A stretch of DNA of 9,426 nucleotides from an uncultured beta proteobacterium (lineage in GTDB: Bacteria; Pseudomonadota; Gammaproteobacteria; Burkholderiales; Burkholderiaceae_C). Of this stretch, positions 1 to 7,469 are shown one piece after another. The notes beneath the pieces were generated by a model. It saw nothing but the letters and a program-made list of their open reading frames with translations. It was not told the origin of the DNA and searched no databases. The stretch spans positions 1 through 9,426 of the forward strand of contig CAJASG010000245.1 of NCBI GenBank assembly GCA_903944555.1. Reading direction: 5' to 3'. The position numbers and the translations under genes were made by a program. Numbering within the stretch: position 1 is the stretch's first letter; every line of letters begins with the position of its first letter.

Positions 1-421
1 CACCGGCTGGGCCACCAGCATGGCCACCCTGATGCGCAGCGCGCCCTGGATTGAGCCGGCAATGGACGCCGCCGACCTGCTCATTCCCATGCCCCTGTCG
101 CGCGAGCGTCTGGCGACACGCGGCTTCAACCAGGCCTTGGTGCTGGCCCGTGCTTTGGAGTCGTCCAAGGTGCTATCTGGCGTGCTGCTGCGCATTCGCG
201 ACACGCCGCCGCAAAGCACATTACCGCGCAAAGACCGGCTACTGAGTGTGCGCAATGCCTTTGCGGTAGACCCGCTGCAAGCCGCCCGACTCAAGGGCCG
301 AAGCGTGGTGCTGCTGGACGACGTGATGACCAGTGGCGCATCACTGCACGCTGCGGCACGGGCCGTGCGCCACGCGGGTGCAGCGCACATCACGGCACTG
401 GTGTTTGCTCGGACGCAGTAA
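1..421 (+). CDS. comF: ComF family phosphoribosyltransferase, 3' part
   Basis: The reading frame is already open at base 2 and runs to TAA at 419-421, so only the last 139 codons are present; the ATG at 20 is internal. The fragment carries the type I phosphoribosyltransferase signature VVLLDDVMTSGASL near its C-terminus, which binds the ribose-phosphate of PRPP. Upstream of it are the ComF-typical segments IPMPLSRERLATRGFNQ and TPPQSTLPRKDR. ComF proteins are cytoplasmic and needed for natural DNA uptake in several bacteria, but their exact reaction is not settled. The usual N-terminal zinc-ribbon part would lie left of the window. The gene ends 2 bases from the stop of the converging PAS-like gene, leaving no room for a separate terminator. 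The family call is firm; a role in competence here is inferred only from the family. Confidence 0.93.
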   Translation, partial: TGWATSMATLMRSAPWIEPAMDAADLLIPMPLSRERLATRGFNQALVLARALESSKVLSGVLLRIRDTPPQSTLPRKDRLLSVRNAFAVDPLQAARLKGRSVVLLDDVMTSGASLHAAARAVRHAGAAHITALVFARTQ

Positions 422-423
422 CG

Positions 424-993
424 CTACAGAACCACTCCGCGACTGGCCAAACAATCAGGGCAAACGCCATAAATCACCTTGAGCGGGGCCACCTCAGCCG
501 GCAAACGCTTGGCCTCAGCGGCCTCGTCGATCTCACTCCAAACGCCTTCGGCCCGAATCCGATTGCACAAACTACACCGCTTGACAAAGGGCACATGGGC
601 ACCCGAAGACTCTGCTGCCATTGGTATTTTGCAAGCAATCGGTTCGCACCGAAGCTCTCGGTGCATGACCTCCACCGAGCCCTCCGAGCGGGGCTGCACC
701 GTCATCTCCATGAAGCGCTTGAGCTTGGGTGAGTCACACCGATAGGGACGGTAGACGGGGCGTTGAAGCACCCGCGCCGACATGATCATGGTTCGGACAA
801 ACATCAGCGTCTCGTCGCCATGAATGAACTGGTCCAATTTTTGACCCATGATCTTTTCGGCCACAATGGATTCGCCATCGTTGTCGCGCGCAAAATCGTC
901 CCACAATCCACTCACGGCCACAATGGTGTCCGCTGCATCAATGGTGTAACTCAGGCAATTGGCTTGTTCGCGCACGGGTTCACTGGACGCCAT
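424..993 (-). CDS. PAS-like sensor protein with C-terminal four-cysteine motif
   Basis: This is a 189-residue protein of unknown specific function. Residues about 14-115 resemble a PAS fold: they start with a YTIDAADTIVAVSGLWDDFA pattern, followed by a conserved YRPYRCDSPKLKRFMEM stretch. Residues 140-181 carry two CxxC pairs (C140/C143 in RCSLCNRIR, C178/C181 in CPDC) separated by about 35 residues. This matches the short 'CxxC-kxIR ... W ... GxCPxC' tail found at the ends of many bacterial PAS/sensor proteins, and it probably binds a metal or senses redox state. There is no membrane segment, signal peptide or catalytic output domain. It starts 5 bases after the stop of the large CheB-CheR-GGDEF-EAL gene, so the two are almost certainly co-transcribed. 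It may be an accessory sensor or adaptor for that protein; this is inference. Its 3' end abuts the converging comF. Confidence 0.82.
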   Translation of the reverse strand: MASSEPVREQANCLSYTIDAADTIVAVSGLWDDFARDNDGESIVAEKIMGQKLDQFIHGDETLMFVRTMIMSARVLQRPVYRPYRCDSPKLKRFMEMTVQPRSEGSVEVMHRELRCEPIACKIPMAAESSGAHVPFVKRCSLCNRIRAEGVWSEIDEAAEAKRLPAEVAPLKVIYGVCPDCLASRGVVL

Positions 994-998
994 AGTGC

Positions 999-3900
999 CT
1001 AATCCTCAGGCCGGTACATCAGCCAATCCAGGAACGCCTCTCCCCGCATGGGACGGGCGTACAAATAGCCTTGGCCATTGCCGCAGCCCAAGGCCGTCAA
1101 CTCGGCGTTTTGGTCGACCTCTTCAACCCCTTCCGCCACCACCTTCATTCCCAAATTACTGGCCAGCGCAATGATGGTGCTTGCAATCGCCCGGTCGTCC
1201 GCATTGCTGGCAATACCATCGACAAAGCTTTTGTCAATTTTGAGTTCATGAATGGGAAACCGCTTGAGATACGAAAGCGAACTAAAACCAGTGCCAAAAT
1301 CATCCAGACTGATGGACAAACCAAAGTCCACCAACTCGGCCAGCATGCGCTGCGCACGCTCAATATCCATCAGCACCCCTTCCGTAATTTCGATGCACAG
1401 GCGGCTCGGTGCAACGCCCTCCTCGGTGATGATCCGGATCAGGTCGGTCACCATATCGGATTTGCGGAAATGGCGCGCCGAAATATTGACGCTGACGCGA
1501 ATGGCCGGCAGTCCAGCCGCATCCCAGGCCAAGATCTGCTTGCAAACCTGTGACAGCACCCATTCATCAATCGCCACAATCAGATGGCTTTCCTCTGCAA
1601 TCGGAATGAACACCGCAGGAGAGATGATTTCCCCTGCACGGCACCAACGCACCAGCGCCTCCATGCCCTCCACCGCATTGGTGGCGAGATTGACCTGCGG
1701 CTGGTACTCCAGCACCAACTCAGATTGATCAATCGCGTGGCGCAGCCCGGTCTCGATACCCATGCGCTGGTTGGCCTGCTCTGCCAATTCAGGCGTGAAA
1801 AACTGGAAAGAATTTTTACCCTGATCTTTCGCCCGGTACATGGCGGCGTCCGCGTTGCGCATCAAGCCATTGGGGTCCACTGCATCCTCAGGGAACATGC
1901 TGATTCCAATGCTCACGCTCACAAAACACTCGTGACCGTCGAGCAAATAGCCCATGCAAATCGACTTGATCAAGCGTTGCGCCGTCATGGCCGCCTCATG
2001 GCGCTCGGAGGCCTCCAGCAGAATCACAAACTCATCACCGCCCAACCGGGCCACCGTATCTTCGGTGCGGACACATTCCAGCAACCGACCGGCGGCCTGC
2101 TTGAGCAATTTGTCCCCTGCATCGTGGCCCAAGGTGTCGTTCACGACCTTGAAGTTATCCAGATCCAGGAACAGAACCGCAACCGATTCTTTAGATCGCG
2201 CCGATCGCGCCAGCGCCAGACGCAAACGGTCATTGAACAAGGTGCGGTTCGGCAAGCCGGTCAGGTCATCGTGGGTGGCCAAAAACTCCACCCGGTGTTG
2301 TGACTCGCGCACCAACGTGATGTCACTGAACATGGCGACATAGTTAACCACGGCGCCCTCTTGGTCCTTCACCGTATTGATGGACAACCACTCCAAATAC
2401 AGATTCCCATTCTTTCGGCGATTCCATATCTCACCTTGCCACCAACCGCGTTCGCTGATTTTTTCCCACATGTCGGCGTAGAAGGCGGGCGGATGCTTGC
2501 CTGACGACATGATCTGCGGGGTTTTGCCCACCACATCTTCACGGGCGTACCCCGTCACATTGGTAAACGAATCGTTCACCGTCAAAATGCACTGGTTGAT
2601 GTCCGTCACCAAGACGCCTTCAGCGGCGCGGTCAAACACCCGAGCGGCCAGGCGCAGCTGCTCTTCTGCGTGCTTGCGCTCGGTAATGTCCGTCGCCTGA
2701 AAGCACACGCCGGTAATGGCACCATCGTCATCAAACAAGGGGAAGCGAACCACCAGAAAATAGCGATCTTCTCCACCCAGACGCAAGACCTCTTCCCGCT
2801 CAATATCTTTGCGCAAGCGCATCGATTCAAGCTCGCTTTCGCGAAACAGGTCCGACACCGATGGGGGAAATAACTGAAAGTCAGTCTTGCCTACAACCTC
2901 CCCGCGCTGGAAGCCGAAACTCCGCTCAAACTTCGGGTTGGCAAACTGGTAGCGCCCAGATGCATCCTTTACCGCCATCAGCGAGACGGAGTTGTTCATC
3001 ACCGCCAGCAAGCGATCCTGATTTTCACGGCCACTTTTTTCAATCTCATACAAAGTGGTGTTGTCGGTAAACAGCAGAATCGCGCCAGCCACCCGATTTT
3101 GCTCGCGCAACAGCGGCGTGACATGCAGCGCATAGTGCCGCTTACCGGCGCCCACAATCTGGCGATCCAGCGGCATCTGGGTGGTAATGACCTGCTGAAT
3201 ATCGTCACCCAAGTCCGGCATATTGGCGGGCATCACCAGGTTGCGAATGCTGCGCCCCACCTGCGGCACCCCCAGCTTGAAAAGCTGCGCGGCAGCACGG
3301 TTGTAGCGCAACAAACCCTGGTTTTGGTCCAGCACCAGCATGGGGTAATCCACGCTGTTTTGAACCGTTTCCAAGTCGATATTGAGCTGCTGCGTCTCGC
3401 TGGTCTTGATTTGCAACTCTTCATTGACGGTCGCGAGCTCTTCGTTGGTCGACTGCAACTCTTCGTTGGATGCCTCCAGCTCCTCGTTGGATGCCTGCAT
3501 CTCCTCATTGGAGGCCTGAATCTCCTCGTTCAGCGCCTGCATCTCCTCGTTGGAGGTTTCCAACTCCTCCACCAGCGTCTGCAAATGCTCACGCGTTGCG
3601 GCAAGCTCATCTTCCAGCTCACGGTCGGTGATGGAGCCCCCCTCTTCGGTCGGGCTCTTGCCGTTGGGCGTCGCTATCCACTCAATGCAGACCATCAGCA
3701 GCGCATCATTGCCTGTGTCAGGCAATGGGTGCACCGACAGGCGCACACCCCGGCTCGGGTCCAACGCCTTGATATGCCGCGGTCGGCCCGTCGCCACCAC
3801 ATGCTTGACTTGCGCCTGGCGCATCAGCACCTGAATCTCCGTCTTGAACTCACGGCGGATCAGGGAAATCAGATCAAACGCCGGCTTGCCAGGCGAAATA

Positions 3901-5597
3901 TTCAAGAACCGACTGGCATCCCCGTGAATGTGCCGAATCTCGTACTTGCTGTTGATCAAAATGCTGAGCGGGATGAAGTGGCGGCTCGCCGCCTCCATCA
4001 AAATGTGCTCATAACCCGTATTGGTCGTCTTGCTGGGAACCTGGTGCTGATTGAGCCCTGCGGGTGGGTGCTGCGGATCAGGGCGAAACAAGGGCAAGCG
4101 TGCCGCGGCTCCACTACGGCAATACAACCGTGACTCCTTGTCCACCACATCAAACAAGCCCTCTTGCTGAAACACGCTCTCGGACTTGCCCAAAAACATA
4201 AAGGCACCGGGATTGAGCGCGTAATGGAAGACCGACAGCAAGCGCGACTGCAATTCACTCTGAAAGTAAATCAGCACATTGCGGCAAGTGACCAGATCAA
4301 GCCGCAAAAAGGGCGGGTCCTGCACCAAGTCTTGGCGCGCAAATATCACCACATCGCGCAAGTTTTTATTGATCTCAAAGCGGTCACCGTGCCCCATGAA
4401 ATGGGATTTGACCCGCGTGCGGTCCATGTGCGCCAAGCTGGGCGCAGGGAAAATGCCACGCCGGGCGCGGGCCATCGCCTCCAGATCAATATCGGTGGCA
4501 AAGATCTGGATGCGGTATTGGTCAAACGCAGCACCCAGCTGCTCCGCAAACAATATGGCCAGTGAGTAAGCCTCTTCCCCCGTAGCGCAGCCCGCCACCC
4601 AAATCCGAATGTCATCTCCGGGGCGCTTGCCACTCAAAATACGGGCGACGACTGTCTCCAGCCCGGCAAAGGCCTCGGTGTCGCGAAAAAACGAAGTCAC
4701 CGAAATCAAAATATCCTTGCACAGCTTGTCCAGCTCGCCAGGGTTCTCGTCCACCAGTGCCAGGTAATCCGGCAGGGTGCCCACATGGTTGGCGGCCATA
4801 CGGCGCTCAATGCGCCGCCACAGCGTGGGCTCTTTGTACTGAGAAAAGTCCACCTTGGTGCGCCCGCGCACCTTGACCAACAATGTTTTCAGCGTGGCGG
4901 GCGCATTGGCCGCCTGCGTTGCCATGGGAATACGGCCCCGGTTTTGGACAATCAGGCCAATTTCTGAGCCCATGTTCTCCGGCGGCAAAATCCAGTCCAC
5001 ACTGCCGGTATCGATGGCCGATTGCGGCATGCCGTTGTATTTGGCGGTGGTGGGATCTTGAGAAAATGTAAATCCGCCAGCCGCCTTGATGGCGTGAATG
5101 CCAGAGGCACCATCCGACCCCGTGCCGGACAAGATGATGCCGATGCAGGATTCCGCCGCCTCATCGGCCAAGGAGGTGAAAAACAGGTTGACCGAGGGCT
5201 TGGGAAGGGACTCCTTGGCGGGCACCACCAGGCGAAAGCGCCCGGCGTTCAAAGTCACATTGCGGTTGGGCGGTGTGATGTAGACGGTGTTGGGCTCGGG
5301 CCGCATGCCGTCTTCAATATCGCGCACCGGCATGGTGGTCTCACGCCCGAGCAATTGCGCCATCATGCTGCGGTAGGTGGGGGACAAATGCTGTACGACG
5401 ACGTAACTCAGCCCCAGATTCTTCGGCAGATTGGGGAACAACTGGCTCAGCGCCTCAAGCCCCCCGGCTGAAGCCCCGATGCCAACAATGAAGGGGGTCT
5501 CACTGCTAGAAGCGTCCGAAACGCCCAAAGCGCTCAAAACTTCGACCGTTTCAATGGCGCTTTTTTTGGTCGCGCGCTTCTTCTTGGTGGGTTCCAA
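999..5597 (-). CDS. CheB-CheR-PAS(x4)-GGDEF-EAL hybrid signalling protein
   Basis: This is a 1532-residue multidomain protein with no membrane segment. Residues 1-34 are a Lys/Ser-rich lead. Residues ~35-215 are a CheB methylesterase with an intact triad (S43 in GASAGG, H70 in VVQHLSP, D162 in GTGSDGA). Residues ~240-495 are a CheR methyltransferase, with SAM-binding AGCATGEEAYS at 335-345, ATDID at 367-371 and CRNVLIYF at 438-445. A PAS_10-like module follows (~535-640), then a heptad coiled coil (~657-745). Three more PAS modules lie at ~745-850, 860-975 and 982-1100. The GGDEF domain (~1102-1270) has D1145, GGDEF 1186-1190 and the inhibitory RxxD site R1177-D1180 exactly five residues upstream. 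The EAL domain (~1275-1530) keeps E1313, N1371, E1403, D1432-D1433, K1453, E1489 and Q1509. All four enzymes therefore look competent. The start is TTG at 5597, chosen because AGGAGG precedes it and no ATG occurs before residue 78, which is inside CheB. It probably senses a cytoplasmic signal and controls c-di-GMP and/or receptor methylation. Confidence 0.95.
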   Translation of the reverse strand: MEPTKKKRATKKSAIETVEVLSALGVSDASSSETPFIVGIGASAGGLEALSQLFPNLPKNLGLSYVVVQHLSPTYRSMMAQLLGRETTMPVRDIEDGMRPEPNTVYITPPNRNVTLNAGRFRLVVPAKESLPKPSVNLFFTSLADEAAESCIGIILSGTGSDGASGIHAIKAAGGFTFSQDPTTAKYNGMPQSAIDTGSVDWILPPENMGSEIGLIVQNRGRIPMATQAANAPATLKTLLVKVRGRTKVDFSQYKEPTLWRRIERRMAANHVGTLPDYLALVDENPGELDKLCKDILISVTSFFRDTEAFAGLETVVARILSGKRPGDDIRIWVAGCATGEEAYSLAILFAEQLGAAFDQYRIQIFATDIDLEAMARARRGIFPAPSLAHMDRTRVKSHFMGHGDRFEINKNLRDVVIFARQDLVQDPPFLRLDLVTCRNVLIYFQSELQSRLLSVFHYALNPGAFMFLGKSESVFQQEGLFDVVDKESRLYCRSGAAARLPLFRPDPQHPPAGLNQHQVPSKTTNTGYEHILMEAASRHFIPLSILINSKYEIRHIHGDASRFLNISPGKPAFDLISLIRREFKTEIQVLMRQAQVKHVVATGRPRHIKALDPSRGVRLSVHPLPDTGNDALLMVCIEWIATPNGKSPTEEGGSITDRELEDELAATREHLQTLVEELETSNEEMQALNEEIQASNEEMQASNEELEASNEELQSTNEELATVNEELQIKTSETQQLNIDLETVQNSVDYPMLVLDQNQGLLRYNRAAAQLFKLGVPQVGRSIRNLVMPANMPDLGDDIQQVITTQMPLDRQIVGAGKRHYALHVTPLLREQNRVAGAILLFTDNTTLYEIEKSGRENQDRLLAVMNNSVSLMAVKDASGRYQFANPKFERSFGFQRGEVVGKTDFQLFPPSVSDLFRESELESMRLRKDIEREEVLRLGGEDRYFLVVRFPLFDDDGAITGVCFQATDITERKHAEEQLRLAARVFDRAAEGVLVTDINQCILTVNDSFTNVTGYAREDVVGKTPQIMSSGKHPPAFYADMWEKISERGWWQGEIWNRRKNGNLYLEWLSINTVKDQEGAVVNYVAMFSDITLVRESQHRVEFLATHDDLTGLPNRTLFNDRLRLALARSARSKESVAVLFLDLDNFKVVNDTLGHDAGDKLLKQAAGRLLECVRTEDTVARLGGDEFVILLEASERHEAAMTAQRLIKSICMGYLLDGHECFVSVSIGISMFPEDAVDPNGLMRNADAAMYRAKDQGKNSFQFFTPELAEQANQRMGIETGLRHAIDQSELVLEYQPQVNLATNAVEGMEALVRWCRAGEIISPAVFIPIAEESHLIVAIDEWVLSQVCKQILAWDAAGLPAIRVSVNISARHFRKSDMVTDLIRIITEEGVAPSRLCIEITEGVLMDIERAQRMLAELVDFGLSISLDDFGTGFSSLSYLKRFPIHELKIDKSFVDGIASNADDRAIASTIIALASNLGMKVVAEGVEEVDQNAELTALGCGNGQGYLYARPMRGEAFLDWLMYRPED
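1003..1007 (-). promoter_or_regulatory. Shine-Dalgarno site of the PAS/four-cysteine gene
   Basis: On the minus strand GAGGA lies 9 bases before the ATG at 993. It sits inside the last codons of the upstream large gene, which end in ...GAG GAT TAG. A second weaker AGG lies closer, 4 bases before the ATG. Placement of the site inside the preceding gene supports translational coupling of the two proteins. Confidence 0.5.
3411..3566 (-). repeat. Seven tandem 21-bp heptad repeats encoding a coiled coil
   Basis: Residues 678-729 of the hybrid protein consist of seven consecutive heptads of the type E-[LMI]-[QEA]-[AST]-x-N-E plus a partial eighth. Each is encoded by a 21-base unit such as GAGATGCAGGCATCCAACGAG. 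The pattern gives a continuous Glu/Asn-rich coiled coil joining the CheB-CheR half to the PAS-GGDEF-EAL half. Similar 'ELxxxNEEL' linkers are a known hallmark of CheB/CheR-PAS hybrids and probably form a dimer stalk. Near-identity of adjacent units at the DNA level could permit gain or loss of heptads by recombination. Confidence 0.85.
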
Positions 5598-5601
5598 CTT
5601 G

Positions 5602-5607
5602 CCTCCT
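5602..5607 (-). promoter_or_regulatory. Strong Shine-Dalgarno (AGGAGG) that fixes a TTG start
   Basis: The minus strand reads AGGAGG, then CAAG, then TTG at 5597-5595. A perfect six-base Shine-Dalgarno four bases before TTG, with no in-frame ATG or GTG nearby, is the reason for choosing the rare TTG start for the hybrid signalling gene. Confidence 0.75.
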
Positions 5608-5637
5608 GTGAGTATTGCCGCGGTAACCCTGTCTATC

Positions 5638-5654
5638 TGAGATCAGCAATCTCA
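5638..5654. repeat. 17-bp inverted repeat upstream of the hybrid signalling gene
   Basis: TGAGAT, a five-base spacer CAGCA, then ATCTCA form a perfect 6+6 dyad about 41 bases before the TTG start. It lies in the 124-base gap (5598-5721) between the transporter stop and the signalling gene, which must hold that operon's promoter if it has its own. The dyad is a candidate operator or a small leader hairpin. No convincing -35/-10 pair could be assigned around it. Confidence 0.4.
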
Positions 5655-5721
5655 CGCTCAGGCGGTTGTTTCCAATGACAATTCTCAATGAAAAATCAAT
5701 AAATTTGTGTTGGCCCGCATC

Positions 5722-6937
5722 TTAATGCACGCCCGGGCGCAAGACCATGAACACCGCGATGGCCGCCAACGACAGGCCCGCCGCCGCGTAAAACGCGCTG
5801 GACGGATGCAGCAACCACAAGGCGCCAGCCACCACAGACGCAGGCAAATAAAGGATGCCGGTGACAAAGTTGTACAGCCCCATGGCCGTCGCGCGCCGCT
5901 CCAACTCCAGGTCGGCCACAAACGCCTTGCTCTGCGCTTCATCAATCGCGTAAAACACCCCGTACGCGACAAACAGCACCACCACCTGCCATGGGGAATA
6001 GGCCAGCGCAAAGCCAAGACTCAGCAAGAAATAGATCAGGTAACCCAGCACAATCATGCGCGGACGCCCTATGCGGTCACTGAGCCGGCCGACCAAGGGC
6101 GCAGCCAGCACGCAGGCAGGCAACATTGAACAACGCATACAGCAGCACGATGTCCCGGGCGGCAAAGCCCACGCTGTAGGCGCGCAGCAGCAAGAAGCCA
6201 AAGCTGAAATACGCCAGGGAAAAAATGCCCGCCGAGACCAAATAGCGCTTGAACTGCGGGCTAAGCACCGCCCAGGCTTCCAGCATGTTCTCCCGCTGGC
6301 GCTGCAGGGCAGGCTTGTCTTTCACCAGGCTCAGGGCCACGATGCTGAGCACGGCCGGCACCATGGCCACCCAAAACAAGACTTGGTAGGTATGCACCCC
6401 ATCGCCCAGCCACACCAGCAGCCCATAGGCGACCAAAGGGCCCAGCACCGCGCCAGACTTGTCCAGCGCTTTGTGCACCCCAAAGGCATAGCCCCGCGCC
6501 CCCTTGTCGGCCACGGCCGCCAGCCAGGCATCTCGCGGCGGGCCGCGAAAGCCCTTGCCCAAGCGCTCAATCACCCTAAAAATGGTGAGCCCGGTGACGG
6601 AGCTGGTCACCAGCAAGATGAGCTTCGCCAAGGTGGAAAAACCGTAGCCGGCCAGCGCGAAGACTTTGCGCTTTCCGGTGCGGTCCGACAGCCAGCCCGC
6701 AAAATAATTCAGCGATGAGGCCGACAAATCGGCCAGCCCCTCCACCAGCCCCAGCAGGGCCGCCGAGGCACCCGCCACGGTGGTGAAGAAGATGGCGAAC
6801 ACCGAAAAGATCATCTCCGAACTCAGATCGGTCAAAAAGCTCACCACGCCCAGCTTGAGCACATCGGGATGAACACCAAACTTGTGCTTCTTGGGCTCAA
6901 CGGGGGGATTGACTTCTTTTCTGGAAAGTGGGGTCAT
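5722..6937 (-). pseudogene. Major facilitator superfamily transporter, frameshifted
   Basis: The gene is split over two frames. The first part starts at ATG 6937 and runs in frame for about 274 residues. It has LGVVSFLTDLSSEMIFSVF in TM1, the loop 2-3 motif GWLSDRTGKRK and the conserved segment RLGKGFRGPPRDA, typical of an uncharacterised MFS exporter-like group. Near 6112-6122 the match jumps frame: the first frame ends spuriously at TGA 6077-6079. The second frame continues the protein with PLVGRLSDRIGR, the second-half copy of the MFS loop motif, to TAA at 5722. Joined, the two parts give about 403-404 residues and roughly 12 hydrophobic segments, the normal MFS length, so only the frame is broken. 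The substrate is unknown. The start has only a weak AGGATGGTGG ribosome site. Either the gene is recently inactivated or the base call is wrong. Confidence 0.88.
6112..6122. repeat. GCAG tandem repeat at the transporter frameshift
   Basis: The plus strand reads GCAGGCAGGCA, 2.75 copies of a four-base unit, exactly where the transporter changes frame. Loss of one unit restores ...FNVACVLAAP; loss of a single base in this stretch restores ...FNVACCVLAAP. From memory of related MFS proteins, the one-base version better keeps the residue spacing. Replication slippage or a base-call error are both possible. Confidence 0.6.
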
Positions 6938-6990
6938 TGGCCCACCATCCTAATGGGAGAGTTGGGGCGCAGGCATGCGATTCGTCAGGC

Positions 6991-6996
6991 GACAAT
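6991..6996 (+). promoter_or_regulatory. Candidate -10 element of trmL (leaderless)
   Basis: GACAAT lies exactly six bases before the trmL ATG at 7003. It keeps the A at hexamer position 2 and T at position 6 and matches TATAAT at four of six bases. With normal geometry transcription would start at the A of the ATG, and no Shine-Dalgarno is present. No good -35 is visible at 16-18 bases spacing, so this is tentative. Confidence 0.35.
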
Positions 6997-7002
6997 GCAG
7001 GC

Positions 7003-7464
7003 ATGTTCCATATCGTTCTGGTCGAGCCCGAAATCCCCCCCAACACCGGCAACGTCATTCGCCTGGCGGCCAATACCGGCTGCACGCTGCACTTGGTCGA
7101 ACCGCTGGGTTTTAATTTTGACGACAAACACATGCGCCGCGCCGGGCTGGACTACCACGAGTACGCCACCCTGCGCCGCCACGCCAACTGGCAAAGTGTT
7201 TTGGATTCTGAGCAGCCCGCGCCAGATCGCATGTTCACATTGACCACGCGGGGCACGCGCAGCCCCTTTGAGGTCGCCTTCCAAACCGGTGACTGGCTGG
7301 TGTTTGGCTCGGAGACCAAGGGCATTTCGGACACGGTGCGGGCCGCATTTGGACCTGGGCAAAGCCTCAAGCTGCCCATGATTGAGGGCCAGCGCAGCCT
7401 GAATTTATCCAACGCCGTAGCAGTGACGGTGTTTGAAGCCTGGCGGCAAAACGGCTTCGCCTGA
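7003..7464 (+). CDS. trmL: tRNA (cytidine(34)-2'-O)-methyltransferase
   Basis: The 153-residue product matches TrmL (formerly YibK), a SPOUT-class enzyme. It uses S-adenosylmethionine to methylate the ribose of the wobble nucleotide C34/cmnm5U34 in tRNA-Leu isoacceptors. The three SPOUT motifs are all present: NTGNVIRLAANTG (residues 14-26), LVFGSETKGI (99-108) and LPMIEGQRSLNLSNAVA (124-140), which together form the trefoil-knot SAM site. The length agrees with the family (about 155 residues). The frame stays open upstream to an ATG at 6928, but family proteins begin at MFHIVLVEP, so ATG 7003 is chosen. The gene is divergent from the broken transporter and ends 5 bases from the stop of the converging MaoC-like gene. 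It is a cytoplasmic housekeeping enzyme. Confidence 0.95.
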   Translation: MFHIVLVEPEIPPNTGNVIRLAANTGCTLHLVEPLGFNFDDKHMRRAGLDYHEYATLRRHANWQSVLDSEQPAPDRMFTLTTRGTRSPFEVAFQTGDWLVFGSETKGISDTVRAAFGPGQSLKLPMIEGQRSLNLSNAVAVTVFEAWRQNGFA

Positions 7465-7469
7465 GGGAA

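Noticed and set aside
3099..4133. Long 344-codon open frame on the plus strand inside the hybrid gene
   Set aside because: It is antisense to the coiled coil and PAS region; its Leu/Gln/Gly repeat is simply the complement of the heptad repeat, and it has no ribosome site or recognisable domain.
5674..5695. Possible Fur-like box (AATGACAATTCTCAATGA) upstream of the hybrid gene
   Set aside because: Only an imperfect palindrome with mismatched central positions and too few matches to the 19-base Fur consensus; no iron-related gene is adjacent.
6928..7002. Upstream in-frame ATG of trmL at 6928
   Set aside because: It would overlap the divergent transporter start and add 25 non-homologous residues; TrmL proteins start at the MFHIVLVEP position.
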